DNA of 64,000 bases from Nepenthes gracilis (GCA_033239525.1 BSYO01000036.1:8454126-8518125); one strand, 5' to 3'. Counted from the first letter of the stretch, positions 1 through 11,361 are shown. Made by a program: numbers and translations. Notes: a model not told the origin generated them from the sequence alone.

Positions 1-72
1 CCAGCGTTGGACGCCCCCCGAATCCCCCCACGCCCCGCGCCTCTCGAAGTTTCCTATTTCATCTCCTCCTTC

Positions 73-82
73 CTCAGCTTCA
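73..82. repeat. Left target-site duplication of the MULE
   Basis: ctcagcttca lies immediately left of the terminal GGATCGAGGGG and is repeated exactly at 4935-4944. Confidence 0.9.
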
Positions 83-1178
83 GGATCGAGGGGCCCTGCG
101 CCGCAGGGCTGCGGCGCAGGGCCAATGCCGCGGAACGGGGACCGTTGGATTTCATCCAACGGCCCCCGTTTCAATATATTTCTTTTTTAAAAAAATTGAA
201 ACTGTGCGCGTGCGAATGGCTTCGCACGCGCACGGTAATATTATTATTTTTTTAATTTGAAGAAGGAGATAGCAGCCGTTGGATTGAAAACAAATCCAAC
301 GGCTGCCAATGCCGTTCAAAATTTGAAAACAAAACCTAGAAGCAGGGCAGAACGAAGAAGAGAGAAAGAGGGAGAGAGAGTGAGAGAGAGAGCAGAACGA
401 AGAAAGAGGGAGAGAGAGAGCAGAACGAAGAAAGAGGGAGGGAGAACTGTGAGAGCGAGAGAGAGCATTGTCGTCTTCGTCGTCTCCCTCCATCTTCGTC
501 CTTCTTCTGCAACCTTGTGAGCCAAAGCCCTAACCACAATCAGAGGAAGAACGCGAACCGAAGAGGAAGAACGCGAGCCGCAGAGAAACCCTAGCCGTCG
601 CCGTCGTTGGAAGAGAACCACGAAATCGAGGCAAGAAAAGAAATTTCGTTTTTTGCAAAATTATTTTGATTTTGATTTTTTCTTGTTGAATGGTATAAGC
701 AGTTTGATTTTTTTTTTTTTTTTGGGTTATGATTTTCAAATGGTATAATTTTTTTGAGGTAAAAATTGGATGGTGTGTTCGTTGAAAATTTGAGGAGTAA
801 GTGAATGTTAATTTGTTGTAATCGGTCCAAGAAATTCGGTGAGAGAAAACAGAGCTTCGTGCTCTGTTCTGGCCGTGAGTGTGAGTGAAGGAATTGGGCA
901 AATTGGGGGGTTGGGTGTATGCTTGTGCTTCGTGTGTGTGAGTTGTGTGTGTGTATGAGTGTTGCTGTGTGGGTGTGTGAAGCAGCAAGTGCTGCTGTGG
1001 GCATACCGTAGACAGGGTGTGAGGTTGTGTGGGTGTGTGTGCGTGTGTGTGAGTTGCAGCAGAAGCTGCGTGAAGCTCCAGTGGGACGGGCGTGTGTGTT
1101 TGGTGGCTGAAGCAAAACGGGCCGTAGGTTGGGTTTGGTGAAGGCAGGTCATGGGCCATGGGCTGGGATGGTTTGGGG
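83..1178 (+). repeat. Left ~1.1-kb terminal inverted repeat of the MULE
   Basis: It matches 3879-4934 in reverse complement from GGATCGAGG to ctgggatggtt. It contains four hairpins (92-306), a GA-rich tract (355-460), a T run near 709 and a TG-rich tract (910-1055). Long Ser/His/Thr-rich ORFs on both strands are products of these simple sequences and are not conserved as proteins. The left arm keeps an extra hairpin segment at 142-178 that the right arm lacks. Confidence 0.9.
92..306. repeat. Array of four hairpins in the left TIR
   Basis: Four palindromes lie in 215 bp. Stem 92-105/110-123 has 14 bp and a 4-nt loop. Stem 142-150/154-162 has 9 bp. Stem 204-216/221-233 has 13 bp and is CpG-rich. 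Stem 272-285/293-306 has 14 bp. All arms are perfect, and the second and fourth share the core ccgttggat. CpG-rich stems are unusual against the AT-rich surroundings. Confidence 0.9.
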
Positions 1179-1540
1179 TGAGGGTGTGTGCATGTGGTAC
1201 ATCCCGGAGCAGGGTGATATTTTTAGTCTGTTGAGAGGGTAATAGGCCTTGACTATGCAGTGAATACCTTCTCTCCTCCCTGAAATACGAGGTTAAAATT
1301 TGATCCCTTCCTGTAAAAAATTCTGAGTTGAGAGCATTTGGGATTCCTTTAAGGGCAATTGAATGATATGTTCTTGTCGTTTATTGAACAGTGATAAAAG
1401 CATGCTGTTGTTAGTCCAGCAGAAATTTAGCATTAATCAGGGTACCTACACTATGATACGATGTGTCTTAATGTTGACTAATTGGAGTTTTGAAACAAGT
1501 GATGGAACAACATATTAAGAAAGTTGAGAAGATTTAATAT

Positions 1541-1630
1541 ACAGATGGCCTTGCTGTTTGGTTGATGGTTGATCTTCCTTTTGTTACAGATGGCCTTGCT
1601 GTTTGGTTGATGGTTGATCTTCCTTTTGTT
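1541..1630 (+). repeat. 45-bp perfect tandem duplication in the MULE
   Basis: A 45-bp unit beginning acagatggccttgctgtttg occurs twice without mismatch (1541-1585 and 1586-1630), inside the captured non-TIR part of the element. Confidence 0.95.
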
Positions 1631-1699
1631 GTTTTTCTGCTTCTACTACTTGTTTGCTAAAAGCACTTGTCTTCCACGTATGAAACTGTGTTGCCATGT

Positions 1700-1879
1700 T
1701 TCTTTTGGATGAAGATTGATGCTGCTTTGAAAGAAGGGGTTGATGTATTGAAGGTGCTTGCATCCAAAGGCTTCAATGAGAGTGCAAGATGCTTCAACAG
1801 AGAGCAGAAGTATAAGCACCTAAGGCTGTCCATGATACCGGAGGACATTAAAAATGTTTCTTCTTTAATGTCAAACTAA
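1700..1879 (+). pseudogene. Possible captured exon, gene not recognised
   Basis: An open frame of about 60 codons has coding-like composition and includes [17 protein letters not shown] and [18 protein letters not shown], ending in a stop after SLMSN at 1877-1879. I do not recognise the family. It lies inside the MULE between the left TIR and the LCBK1 piece, so it is either part of the same captured segment or a third captured fragment. It is too short to be a working gene. The opposite-strand reading is a shadow. Confidence 0.3.
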
Positions 1880-2164
1880 TGTAGTTTAATTGTGGTAATT
1901 TGTTCTTTTAATGTCATGGAGACTGGTATATTACAAAAAATTCTTAAGCTCTCAAATTTTTGTCTGTAATTTTTTTTACATTGTATCATAGCCTTAATTG
2001 ATCAATTAGTGATGAGTTCAGTTCATGAAATCCTCACTTTTTTTATAATTATTTCTCAACATATAATATGTGATGAGCCTGTATTTAATCCTTGTTGAAT
2101 GTGTCTACTTTGGAAGGTTTTATACAATGTTTTGTCTCAGACATTTTATGTACACTGATACCTA

Positions 2165-2487
2165 ATAAAGAAGCGCTCCTGCGCCCTTTGTCGAAGAAGT
2201 CAGAAGGACTCCATTTCTTGGCAGCCAACCCAGACGAAGATGTTCACTGGATTAGTGGCTTTGCAGATCAGCAATGTTTGGTAAATTGTTTGCCCCATCC
2301 ACTGGTATCATCAGGGAAACAGGGTGGTTTAGATTTTTATTTTGGTGGGATTTTCCTCTGGAAGCACATATCAACTCTAACACCCTGCTAAAAATTTGTG
2401 TGATATTTAGATCCTCGGTCTTGTCATGGCCATTAGGTTAGGTAAAGTATTTCATGAGATGATGGAGCCGATATTTGTTATTTAAAT
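2165..2487 (+). pseudogene. LCBK1: Captured LCBK1 (sphingoid base kinase) fragment in the MULE
   Basis: The frame reads KKSEGLHFLAANPDEDVHW, then FADQQCLVNCLPHPLVSS. This is the region just before the kinase domain of plant LCBK1, the enzyme that phosphorylates sphingoid bases with ATP. Decayed counterparts of the kinase entry strand follow, and aagtatttcatgagatgatgg at 2446 aligns with the resident copies (29005, and minus strand near 48000). Intron-like sequence to about 2630 also aligns, so the capture was genomic. Stops and frameshifts after SSGKQ abolish coding. The exon part upstream of FADQQC is absent from both resident copies, so this piece came from another locus or an earlier state. 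Confidence 0.8.
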
Positions 2488-2771
2488 TGTGTACCACAAT
2501 TTTGTAGTGAGAATTTAGTTTATGGATGTATAAAGATAATTCTTTGCAATGATAGAATACAGATTGTAGTGGAAGTGGCAATGAGTTGTGCCGATGTTTT
2601 AGCATTGAGATTGCTTAATATCAAGGCCAAATTGATTCATTTCTTTTAGCTAGCAAAAAGTAACAAAATAATAAAAATAATACCCATCAATAATTTCACT
2701 TACCAAATATTACTAGAAAAATACAATTAATCATACATGTAAAATTGGACAATAATTATATATTATATTGA

Positions 2772-3801
2772 TCAATAAGTACAAATATTGAGGTTAGAAT
2801 CCTTGGAAGAAGAAAAAAAATTGCTTTTACAAAACTTGCAATCTTGTTCTCTTTTTAGTTCAACAGTGGCTACTGGAGGCTGAAGCATTACTTGATCCTG
2901 TGAGACCACCATATCACACATAAACATTTGATCCTGTTGGAGGTTGGAGCATGCGAGGAGAGGTAAATTAGAGGCTTATCTTCACTCGAAACCACATAAA
3001 AATGCAAAGATTTAATGAAAAGCAAGATTGAGTGTAGGGGACAAGACCTCTATTTCTGAAATGTATGCCTCTGCCTCTACATCTTTAATCCTGATAGCTA
3101 CTGCTAACTCGTGAACACTCCTATAAATTGAAAAAGATGGCTTGTGTTACCAAAATATACAGCTTGCTCATATGACTAGTACATTACCAAAATAATTGGT
3201 TTGTGTTAGAAATTGATCTACCTGATCTCCAAAAAAGTCTGTGTTAGAAGCCTGTGAATAAGATGGTCCATCTAATCTCGTATGTTGTTCCTGTAATACA
3301 TGTTTTTGATGTTTGGTTAAAAGAATACTATATATACAATATAAATTAAAGAAAACTTAATACTCATATACCGTGAGCATTTGCATAAACGATTATTGAG
3401 GTCTTGGATGATATTGAAAACTATTACGATCCGCGTCCATCCCTCCCAATGATGAGAATATAACATTCGTAACCTACACGATACAATAAATCATAATAAT
3501 TTTTCACAACTAACAAAAAATTACATAAATTATTCATTACTATGAAAAATCATATTCATACCTGACTATTTGATGTAGAATCTCTCGGACGATCAACCTT
3601 TGCATGTCTCCTTTTATCGAAACAACTTTTTATCCGTTTTGTTCCTTTACGCGCTTCACGGCTCTTGACTCCTTTAACATTTCCATCAATGATTTCAACC
3701 ATACGCGGTTAACCTTCATCAAAATGGACGGCCTTAAAATTCTCAACCAATTCATTAATTGTCGAAAGACCCAATTCTAGCTTTGCTCTCCCTTCTGGAG
3801 T
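2772..3801 (-). pseudogene. Captured 3' end of a four-exon gene, not recognised
   Basis: On the minus strand four exons with canonical junctions can be read. Exon a (about 3801-3562) includes EGRAKLELGLSTINELVEN and a basic stretch KGTKRIKSCFDKRR, ending CAG/gtatga. Exon b (3473-3372) has 34 codons and includes VTNVIFSSLGGMDADRNSF. Exon c (3290-3222) has 23 codons ending FFGDQ, then gtagat. Exon d (2933-2772) is 54 codons including DQVMLQPPVATVELKR, ending in TGA. All junctions are phase 0. One stop in exon a (after HFDEG) and one in exon b (after PRPQ) show decay. The basic, glutamine-containing tail suggests a nuclear protein, but I cannot name the family. Confidence 0.6.
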
Positions 3802-3881
3802 ACCACCAATTCGACAAACCCAACTGGAGCTTCACGCAGCCCAATTCTAGCTTTGCTCTCCCAATTCTAGCTTTGCTCCCC
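3771..3881. other. Filler DNA at the captured-gene/TIR junction
   Basis: A 20-nt motif beginning ccaattctagctttgctc occurs three times (3771, 3841, 3861). Between the copies, actggagcttcacgcagc at 3823-3840 is an 18-nt exact copy of TIR sequence at 3975-3992. This patchwork looks like templated repair at the acquisition boundary. Confidence 0.7.
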
Positions 3882-4934
3882 GAACCATCCCAGCCCATGG
3901 CCCATGACCTGCCATTCACCAAACCCAACCTACGGCCCGTTTTGCTTCAGCCACCAAACACACACACCCGCCCCACTGGAGCTTCACGCAGCTTCTGCTG
4001 CAACTCACACACACGCACACACACCCACACAACCTCACACCCTGTCTACGGTATGCCCACAGCAGCACTTGCTGCTTCACACACCCACACAGCAACACTC
4101 ATACACACACACAACTCACACACACGAAGCACAAGCATACACCCAACCCCCCAATTTGCCCAATTCCTTCACTCACACTCACGGCCAGAACAGAGCACGA
4201 AGCTCTGTTTTCTCTCACCGAATTTCTTGGACCGATTACAACAAATTAACATTCACTTACTCCTCCAATTTTCAACGAACACACCATCCAATTTTTACCT
4301 CAAAAAAAGTATACCATTTGAAAATCATAACCAAAAAAAAAAAAAATCAAACTGCTTATACCATTCAACAAGAAAAAATCAAAATCAAAATAATTTTGCA
4401 AAAACGAAATTTCTTTTCTTGCCTCGATTTCGTGGTTCTCTTCCAACGACGGCGACGGCTAGGGTTTCTCTGCGGCTCGCGTTCTTCCTCTTCGGTTCGC
4501 GTTCTTCCTCTGATTGTGGTTAGGGCTTTGGCTCACAAGGTTGCAGAAGAAGGACGAAGATGGAGGAGACGACGAAGACGACAATGCTCTCTCTCGCTCT
4601 CACAGTTCTCCCTCCCTCTTTCTTCGTTCTGCTCTCTCTCCCTCTTTCTTCGTTCTGCTCTCTCTCTCACTCTCTCTCCCTCTTTCTCTCTTCTTCGTTC
4701 TGCCCCGCTTCTAGGTTTTGTTTTCAAATTTTGAACGGCATTGGCAGCCGTTGGATTTGTTTTCAATCCAACGGCTGCTATCTCCTTCTTCAAATTAAAA
4801 AAAAATAATAATATTACCGTGCGCGTGCGAAGCCATTCGCACGCGCACAGTTTCAATTTTTTTAAAAAAAGAAAGTCCCCGTTCCGCGGCATTGGCCCTG
4901 CGCCGCAGCCCTGCGGCGCAGGGCCCCTCGATCC
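3879..4934 (-). repeat. Right ~1.1-kb terminal inverted repeat of the MULE
   Basis: This is the reverse complement of the left TIR with small indels, mainly in the CA-rich and CT-rich tracts and through loss of one hairpin. It ends ...CCCCTCGATCC at 4934, followed by the target duplication. The 254- and 276-codon ORFs here are low-complexity readings of the repeat, not genes. Confidence 0.9.
4744..4923. repeat. Three hairpins in the right TIR
   Basis: Counterparts of left hairpins 4, 3 and 1 lie at about 4744-4778, 4819-4848 and 4892-4923 with perfect stems. Hairpin 2 is missing here through a deletion of about 35 bp, where aacgggga is joined directly to the T-rich tract. Confidence 0.88.
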
Positions 4935-4944
4935 CTCAGCTTCA
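4935..4944. repeat. Right target-site duplication of the MULE
   Basis: Exact copy of ctcagcttca at 73-82. Gypsy-1 LTR sequence resumes immediately after it. Confidence 0.9.
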
Positions 4945-5710
4945 CACGGCTCCGAATTTTCCTCACCTGCCCTAACCGACCCAAGATTTTGCAGCACCAG
5001 CCTCTCCTCTCAAAACTCTATATAAACCATCCTCCAATCCTTCCATTAAGTCAAGAGTGCGGCAGAATAAACACAGAAAGAAAGAAAGAGGGAGGCAGGG
5101 AAGGAACAGGGAGAGTTGGGTTGAAGGGAGAAGATGAAAAAAAAGTAAATCAGTAGTGTACTCCGTTACCATTGCTGCTGTCACCACCGCCGTCGCCGGA
5201 GGCGTCATCGTCAAGCCGCTGTCGGAAGCTGTTATAGAGCTGCTATTGTCGTGCCGAAAAAAATGGAAAGCATCAGGCAAGTGATACTTCACATTTTATC
5301 TTGATTTTCCGTATTTTTCTTATTTTTTTCATTTGCAAATATTCCTCTGTATTTATTGTATTACCCGTGGCTTGTGGGAGAAAAAGAGAGAGAGAAACTG
5401 ATCGAAATCGGAGGATAAGTATAATTTTGTGGAAAATCTCATTAAAAATGAAGAAATATTGAAGTATTGGTCGTCGTCGCCGTCGCGCCTCATCGATTTT
5501 TCGTCAGCCTCCTGCTTTGAAGGAGTAATTAGGGCAATGGTAGAGCAAGGAAGAAGCAGGAGGAAGAAAGAAGAAAAGGGAAAGAAAAGAAAAAAAAATG
5601 AAAAAGAAAAGAAAAAAATAAAGGAGGGAAGAAGCTTTGGGAGTGGAATGGCGTGGAGAGAGAGCGTGGGATTTTTATATATATTAAATATATATTATAT
5701 TAAATGAAAA

Positions 5711-5760
<50 letters not shown>

Positions 5761-7403
5761 TTTTATAAGTTATTTATATGATTTATTAATTAATTATTAA
5801 AATGTATTTTTATGTTAATTGATATCGTGTTATGTATGGTTGTAGTACGATCGAGTGACTTTGATATTTGATGATCATACGAATGAATTTAGCAAAATTG
5901 AAGTATTGATAATAGTAAACTAGAATCGTATCAGGGCAATAAATTGGTAACATACAGGTAGATATTAGGACATTAGAGGAATTGAGTTAGTCTTAGTTTA
6001 GTGTTGAGGCTTGATAATTTATGGCATCATTAAAGGTTACGAGATCTAGGGGATTGTCAACCCATAGACACCACGTAGAAAAATACTTAGGGGGTCCTTG
6101 GTATTTTCTCTTTTTTTCGATGACGACATTATTTACGTTATCTTCGATCACGTGTATATGGTCATTATTAACACCGAACGACACTTCTATCATTATAATT
6201 ACAAAGCCTTCTTTATATTATACTCATTTGCGTGAGTATTTTAGTTATTAGCTTTCTACGATCAAGATAAAAGAGATTACATAAAAATACTCAAATATCG
6301 AGTCGAATTAGAGGTTGTGGCACCTTAAAGTAGTCTATAGTCGTCCGATACTAAATTTTGTATTATGGTGGTGATGAAGTATACTGTTTATTATAGAGGG
6401 ATGTTTATAATTTGGTGACTATCATAGGAGATGATATCAGAAATATCATTAGTGATGGGTATTATAGATGGCATGAGTATGGTATGGGTACAACTTCTAG
6501 AAGTACTGTAGGAGTAGTAAAGATACTAGAGATAACCTCGTGTCACTTATTCAACCGTTGGAGGTATAAATACGCGACATTTGGTTTGCGGTGGCAGAAT
6601 AAGGTTCAAGAGATTATTCATGATATTTGTTATTATTCATACCTCTTAAGTTCGGGACTCGGTGAAATCCATATGTTGTATTTGGTAGAATTTATGTATC
6701 AAATTTTGTCATATCCGAATTCAGTGGAATCTATATTGTTCAATATTATTTAATATTCAGATCATTCACGCTGATATTTGATCAAAAATTTCTTTATTTC
6801 TTGTGATGTCAGATTATGAGGGGTTTTCATCTATTATTAGTAAATCTTATGATCTTCATCACATGTGGGTTCGGAGTGACCTACCTTATTTTGTTTTTGA
6901 GTTGTGGATACGATGGAATATAAATTTTCATATAGAGTTTATCTGTTAGATGATTATATTATTCTTGTGACTTTTAAACTATCACTTATTGTATATCCAA
7001 GATATTTGTTATTATTACCTATTTATTATTATTATTACTTGTTGGATATTTGGCTCACAATTATATTTTATTAGTTCTAAAATGAGTTGATTATATAGAT
7101 TTGGCAAGTGATTTTATATTTACAGTGGGACTTTCAGTTAAAGAAGATTTTGAAGGTTAGTTGCTATCATGTCAGTGGAAGACATATTAAATGCATTTTA
7201 ATAGAGGTTTAATGGTTTATTTTTAAGTTGTGACCTGCAAACAGAGTAGTTTATTTTAGTAAATATTTGCTCGATTTGTAATTGAAATGATGAATGTATT
7301 AAAAATGTTGAGATTATTATGGATATTTAATAATTTTAAAATTTAAGATTTTTCTTGTGAGCAGTTCAAGTCGTAATTGATGGTTAAGATTCGGATCGCC
7401 ACA
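4945..7403 (+). repeat. 5' LTR of Gypsy-1 (part right of the MULE)
   Basis: This segment aligns along its whole length with 11934-14271, with substitutions, small indels and an expanded TA array. The part left of the MULE is only bases 1-72, because the start of the LTR lies outside the window. The short ORFs here differ between the two LTR copies and are not genes. Confidence 0.85.
5713..5751. repeat. (TA)n microsatellite
   Basis: About 20 TA units in the 5' LTR of Gypsy-1. The 3' LTR has TAAA/TATG units at the equivalent place (12755-12780). Confidence 0.95.
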
Positions 7404-7424
7404 GTTATGACATCAGAGAGTTAA
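7404..7424 (+). other. Primer-binding site of Gypsy-1 (mutated)
   Basis: Directly after the LTR end, gttatgacatcagagag resembles the initiator-methionine tRNA primer site (TGGTATCAGAGC) with several changes. Its position and the following degenerate gag support plus orientation. Confidence 0.6.
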
Positions 7425-8125
7425 GGTTTTGTGAAAACACATGGGTATTCTATGCATTGTTGATATTTGAGGATATTAAGTGATATGATAAGATATGAGG
7501 ATTTAGATTATTTCTAAAAGTTCTTCTTTTGAATAGAGGATTTTGTATCATAAAATTTGGTTTATTCAGTAATTCGAAGACTTAAGAATCGGAGATGATC
7601 AAGAAATTTTGGGGTTCCCTCGTGAGTTGGTGAGCTCTAATCAATGAATTAATAATGTATTTCGGGACTTAGAATTGGGGGTTGTTCTAGGTAGGAAGCA
7701 TATGGTAGACTAAAGCAATAATTAGGTTAGGTGTTTAGCTTCTTTGCTTGTAGTATATCATAATAAAATAAACATCGAAGATTGTTGTGATACCCCTGAT
7801 AGCATCCATGTGTAGATTCCTAAAACCCTTAAAGCACAATCGCAATGGTCAAGTCGTCAACTTTTTGCATCAGAAATCTCAGATGATTAATATAATAACT
7901 TCTTTCGTTCAAATGCTTGGAGAAAGAGGACACTTGATGTTGATTTGTACAGGCTCTTGAATCGAACTATCTCCATTTTCAACGTATTAATAATAAAAGA
8001 CTATACAGGATCGTGACAAGAGATACTATTCAGACGAAGAGATATTGGCCACATGGTCAACATTTATAAGGTAGTGCATCAGCAAATATTGTAAAAGCAC
8101 CCCGATGAATTAGTTAGGCTTTCGA

Positions 8126-8230
8126 TGTTGTTTTAATTGTGATAAATCAGGCTGTACACTGAAGAAGAAGAGATCAACCTATCCAACAAAACAAGTCAAG
8201 ATTTTTGGAAGAGTTTTCATTACTACCAAT
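8126..8230 (+). pseudogene. gag zinc-knuckle relic of Gypsy-1
   Basis: The frame starting at 8126 reads CCFNCDKSGCTLKKKR. This matches the start of a retroviral-type CX2CX4HX4C nucleic-acid-binding knuckle (CFNC then KSG), with the histidine and last cysteine lost. The frame stays open for a short distance into KQVKIFGRVF, which looks like the gag-to-protease linker of Ty3/gypsy elements. No other domain of this element was readable. Confidence 0.45.
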
Positions 8231-10481
8231 ATTAAAGTATAAACTTTCTCGCCTATCGTGGGAGGAGGTATTTTACGGATATTTTGTGGCCCCTCTTTTA
8301 TTGTGACTCTTCTCATTTTGTGCTCTAACTATAAGTTATTTTGTAGCCTGGATACTTTGTTTTGGTGGTATTTACTTAAATTGATGAATATTATAATTTA
8401 TTGATCTTGAAAAAGTGAGAGGATAGGACACGTGTTCATATATATTGAGGTTACATGCTTGAGATATATTGAAGAATGAGTGGAAAGGATTTGTAACCTT
8501 TATGAGGAGCTAGGTGAACAAATGATTGAGGATCTAAAGCCAAATAGTAAATAGTTAAATATGAGATAGTGTGGTAAAAAAAAATTTACAGTTGTAAATA
8601 GTAAATATTTTAGAGAGGTATTCTGAAGTGCAAGTGCAAATATTATGAGTCAACAGATCGTGCATATATAATTAATTTTGATCGATATGTTGAGGGTCTA
8701 TCAATGGCATTGGGCCTACTCTATGCCTATTTTGATATAAGAGTATTTGAGGAATGATTTTGAGGTATGTACTTATTTGATAATTTAAAGTTTTAGTAAA
8801 AAATGGCATCTTTGAGTCATTATATTTGAGGATTAGACCTATTAGTAAATTTATCTATGAAGTTTTAAAAATATAAAATTTTTTAAAAATTAAAATTTAT
8901 CGAATATTCGAAAGAATTGGGTGACATCCTGTTTAAAGAATTGATATGCTCTATTGTGTTGGGAATTTATGTATTGAATGTTTAAGGTTAAATGACTTTA
9001 ATAACTAATTAATAATATGAATTAGATAGGATTGTGATGATCTTAGAGATTTAGTCTCAATATTAGGTAAGGAGGAAAATTAATTCTTGAAAATTTTACT
9101 AAATGAACTCAAACTACCAAAAGGGATTAGCTAAGCTATAAGGAAATACTCGAAATTATAGATTGAATGTATCAATGTAACGACTGAGGTTATGAGTCAT
9201 GAAGATATAGTATCAAATAGTTTGAGAGTTATAAATTTAATATTTAATCAATGGCACTATTAGGTCTTATATTGGGCTTTGAGATTGTAATTTTGTAAAT
9301 TGAATGATTTATGATGGATGATATGGGAATGATAATAAGTAGATTAACTACTTTTTGGAGACTCAAATGACATATTCACAAGAGTAGTCAAAAAAGAACT
9401 AATAAAATAGAGTAAAAAAATTATTATACAACTACTGGCAGATTATAATGCTAGTGGTACAAATCAACCATAATCTATTAGATGTACTAAATTATGATTG
9501 TGGGGCATATATGATAAATTATAGATGAGTAAAACTAAAGAAATTCTTATCTCTTGTAGTACCTTGTAGTTTTCTAATTAATAATGACATCATGAATATA
9601 TAAGTAAATATCGTTAATTATTATGTAATTAGATTTTAAACTCCAAATTCATTGATTTTAGTCATTAAGGCATGTGAGATAGTTTATTGAGGGAAGAAAA
9701 TATGAAGGCAATGAATTATTAAAAATACCCTAAAATATATTAAATATTGAGAAATTGTTTAGTTAGGTATATGAAGATTATCCACCAAAGATATTCCTAG
9801 GCCATCAGAGATATTTTGCCTCATTATGCAATTATTGAGGACATTTGGGCTTTACTTTGAGAATATCTTGGTATTAAAATTGTCTACAGATCTTTTTAGG
9901 GATGATATTGTCGTAACAACTTTATGATCTAAATTTCGGCGTTGATGACATGGTACACCTAAATGATCTTTTCTGAGTATTAAGTGTATCTGTAAATCTA
10001 TCAATAGTTGAAATAGTTGTCATTTGGACTCACCCCTAATGGAGCCCTACAATTAGTTTTGTGGATCTTAGATATCATCGAATGATTAGAAGTTATTAAT
10101 TCTTATATTTTTAATTCTTGGGTTGTGCTTGGCTATTATTTATGAAGATGAAGTTTTACTTTTAATTAGTTAGATCGAAGAAATTAAGTAATCAACCCAT
10201 GATTTATATCCATGATGATTATAATTATTCTAAAATTTTTGGGTCTCAAAACTCTGTACGGAAGGAATTCAAATTTTTAGGAGTTATCATTTTTCAGAAG
10301 AACTTAATCTAAGTCTAAAGGAGGTATGAATTATCGAAAAAAGACAAAGGATTATATAGTGGAATTTAGATTAAAATTCAGGGATAGCTATTGCGTGGAG
10401 TAAAAGAAGATGGTATTTTAGTTGAAGATTATAAGGATAATTATAATTTTGGGCTGTATTTTCAAAGTTATAACAGCTTAT

Positions 10482-11361
10482 GATACTTTTTTTTAGGATG
10501 TGATGACAATTAAGTTCATGTCGATGTGAATTAGCCATCAATTAATGATTAAAGCATTTGGAGATTGATAATTTAATAACTTGTGGAAGATTTTAGATAG
10601 TTGTACTTTATTATGGATTGCATTTATATTAATGACCTAGAAAATCTAACAGAAATGTTCAGTATTGTATGTCGGCTTGTAGAGTTCATCCACTTGGGAT
10701 AATTATTTAAGAGCCTACTTAGGTTGTGAAACAAATCGAGTTTTGAACGCCGACACATTATTGGGGTTATAAATTTATCTATCGGCGACGAGTATATTAT
10801 ATCGATATGATGGAATAAAACACTAGTGGATCATCTAAGATTAAATTATATACTAAGGAAAAGTTACTTTGAAAGAATAAGATTAAGTTGTGATTGTTGT
10901 ATATGGAATGATGTAATTATGATACCTTTTTTTTAAGGTGTGATGACAATTAAGCTCATGTCAATGTGGATTAGCCATCAATTAATGATTAAAGCATTTG
11001 GAGATTAATAATTCAATAACTTGTGAAAGATTTTAGATGGTTGTACTTTATTATGGACTACATTTATATTGATGATCTAGAAAATCCAAACGAAATGTTT
11101 AGTATTGTATGTCGGCTTGTAGAGTTCATCCATTTGTGATAATTATTTAAGAGCTTACTTAGGTTGTGAAACAAATCGAGTTTTGAACACTGACATATTA
11201 TTAAGGTTATAAATTTATCTATCGGCGACGAGTATATTATATCGATATGATGGAATAAAACACCGGTGGATCATCTAAGATTAAATTATATACTAAGGAA
11301 AAGTTACTTTAAGAGGATAAGATTAAGTTGTGATTGTTGTGTATGGAATGATATAATTATC
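10482..11361 (+). repeat. ~440-bp tandem duplication inside Gypsy-1
   Basis: Two head-to-tail copies of about 440 bp begin at 10482 and 10921 (for example tgatgacaattaag at 10501 and 10941). They differ by scattered substitutions, mostly C/T and G/A. No coding potential was recognised. Confidence 0.85.

Larger units (their letters stand above)
83..4934. mobile_element. Non-autonomous Mutator-like element (Pack-MULE)
   Basis: A 4852-bp element starts GGATCGAGGGGCCC and ends with its reverse complement. It has ~1.1-kb terminal inverted repeats and an exact 10-bp target duplication. The related LTR at 11924 shows the empty site, so the insertion boundaries are firm. Long TIRs with 9-11-bp duplications are typical of Mutator-like elements. 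No MuDR-type transposase domain (MULE, SWIM) is visible, so it must move in trans. The interior (1179-3878) holds fragments of at least two host genes, including an LCBK1 piece that keeps intron sequence, which indicates capture at the DNA level. Confidence 0.88.

Noticed and set aside
530..1159. Long ORFs of 114-276 codons in both MULE TIRs
   Set aside because: They read through CA/TG and CT/GA tracts, are Ser/Thr/His-rich, exist in several frames and are not conserved as protein between the two TIRs.
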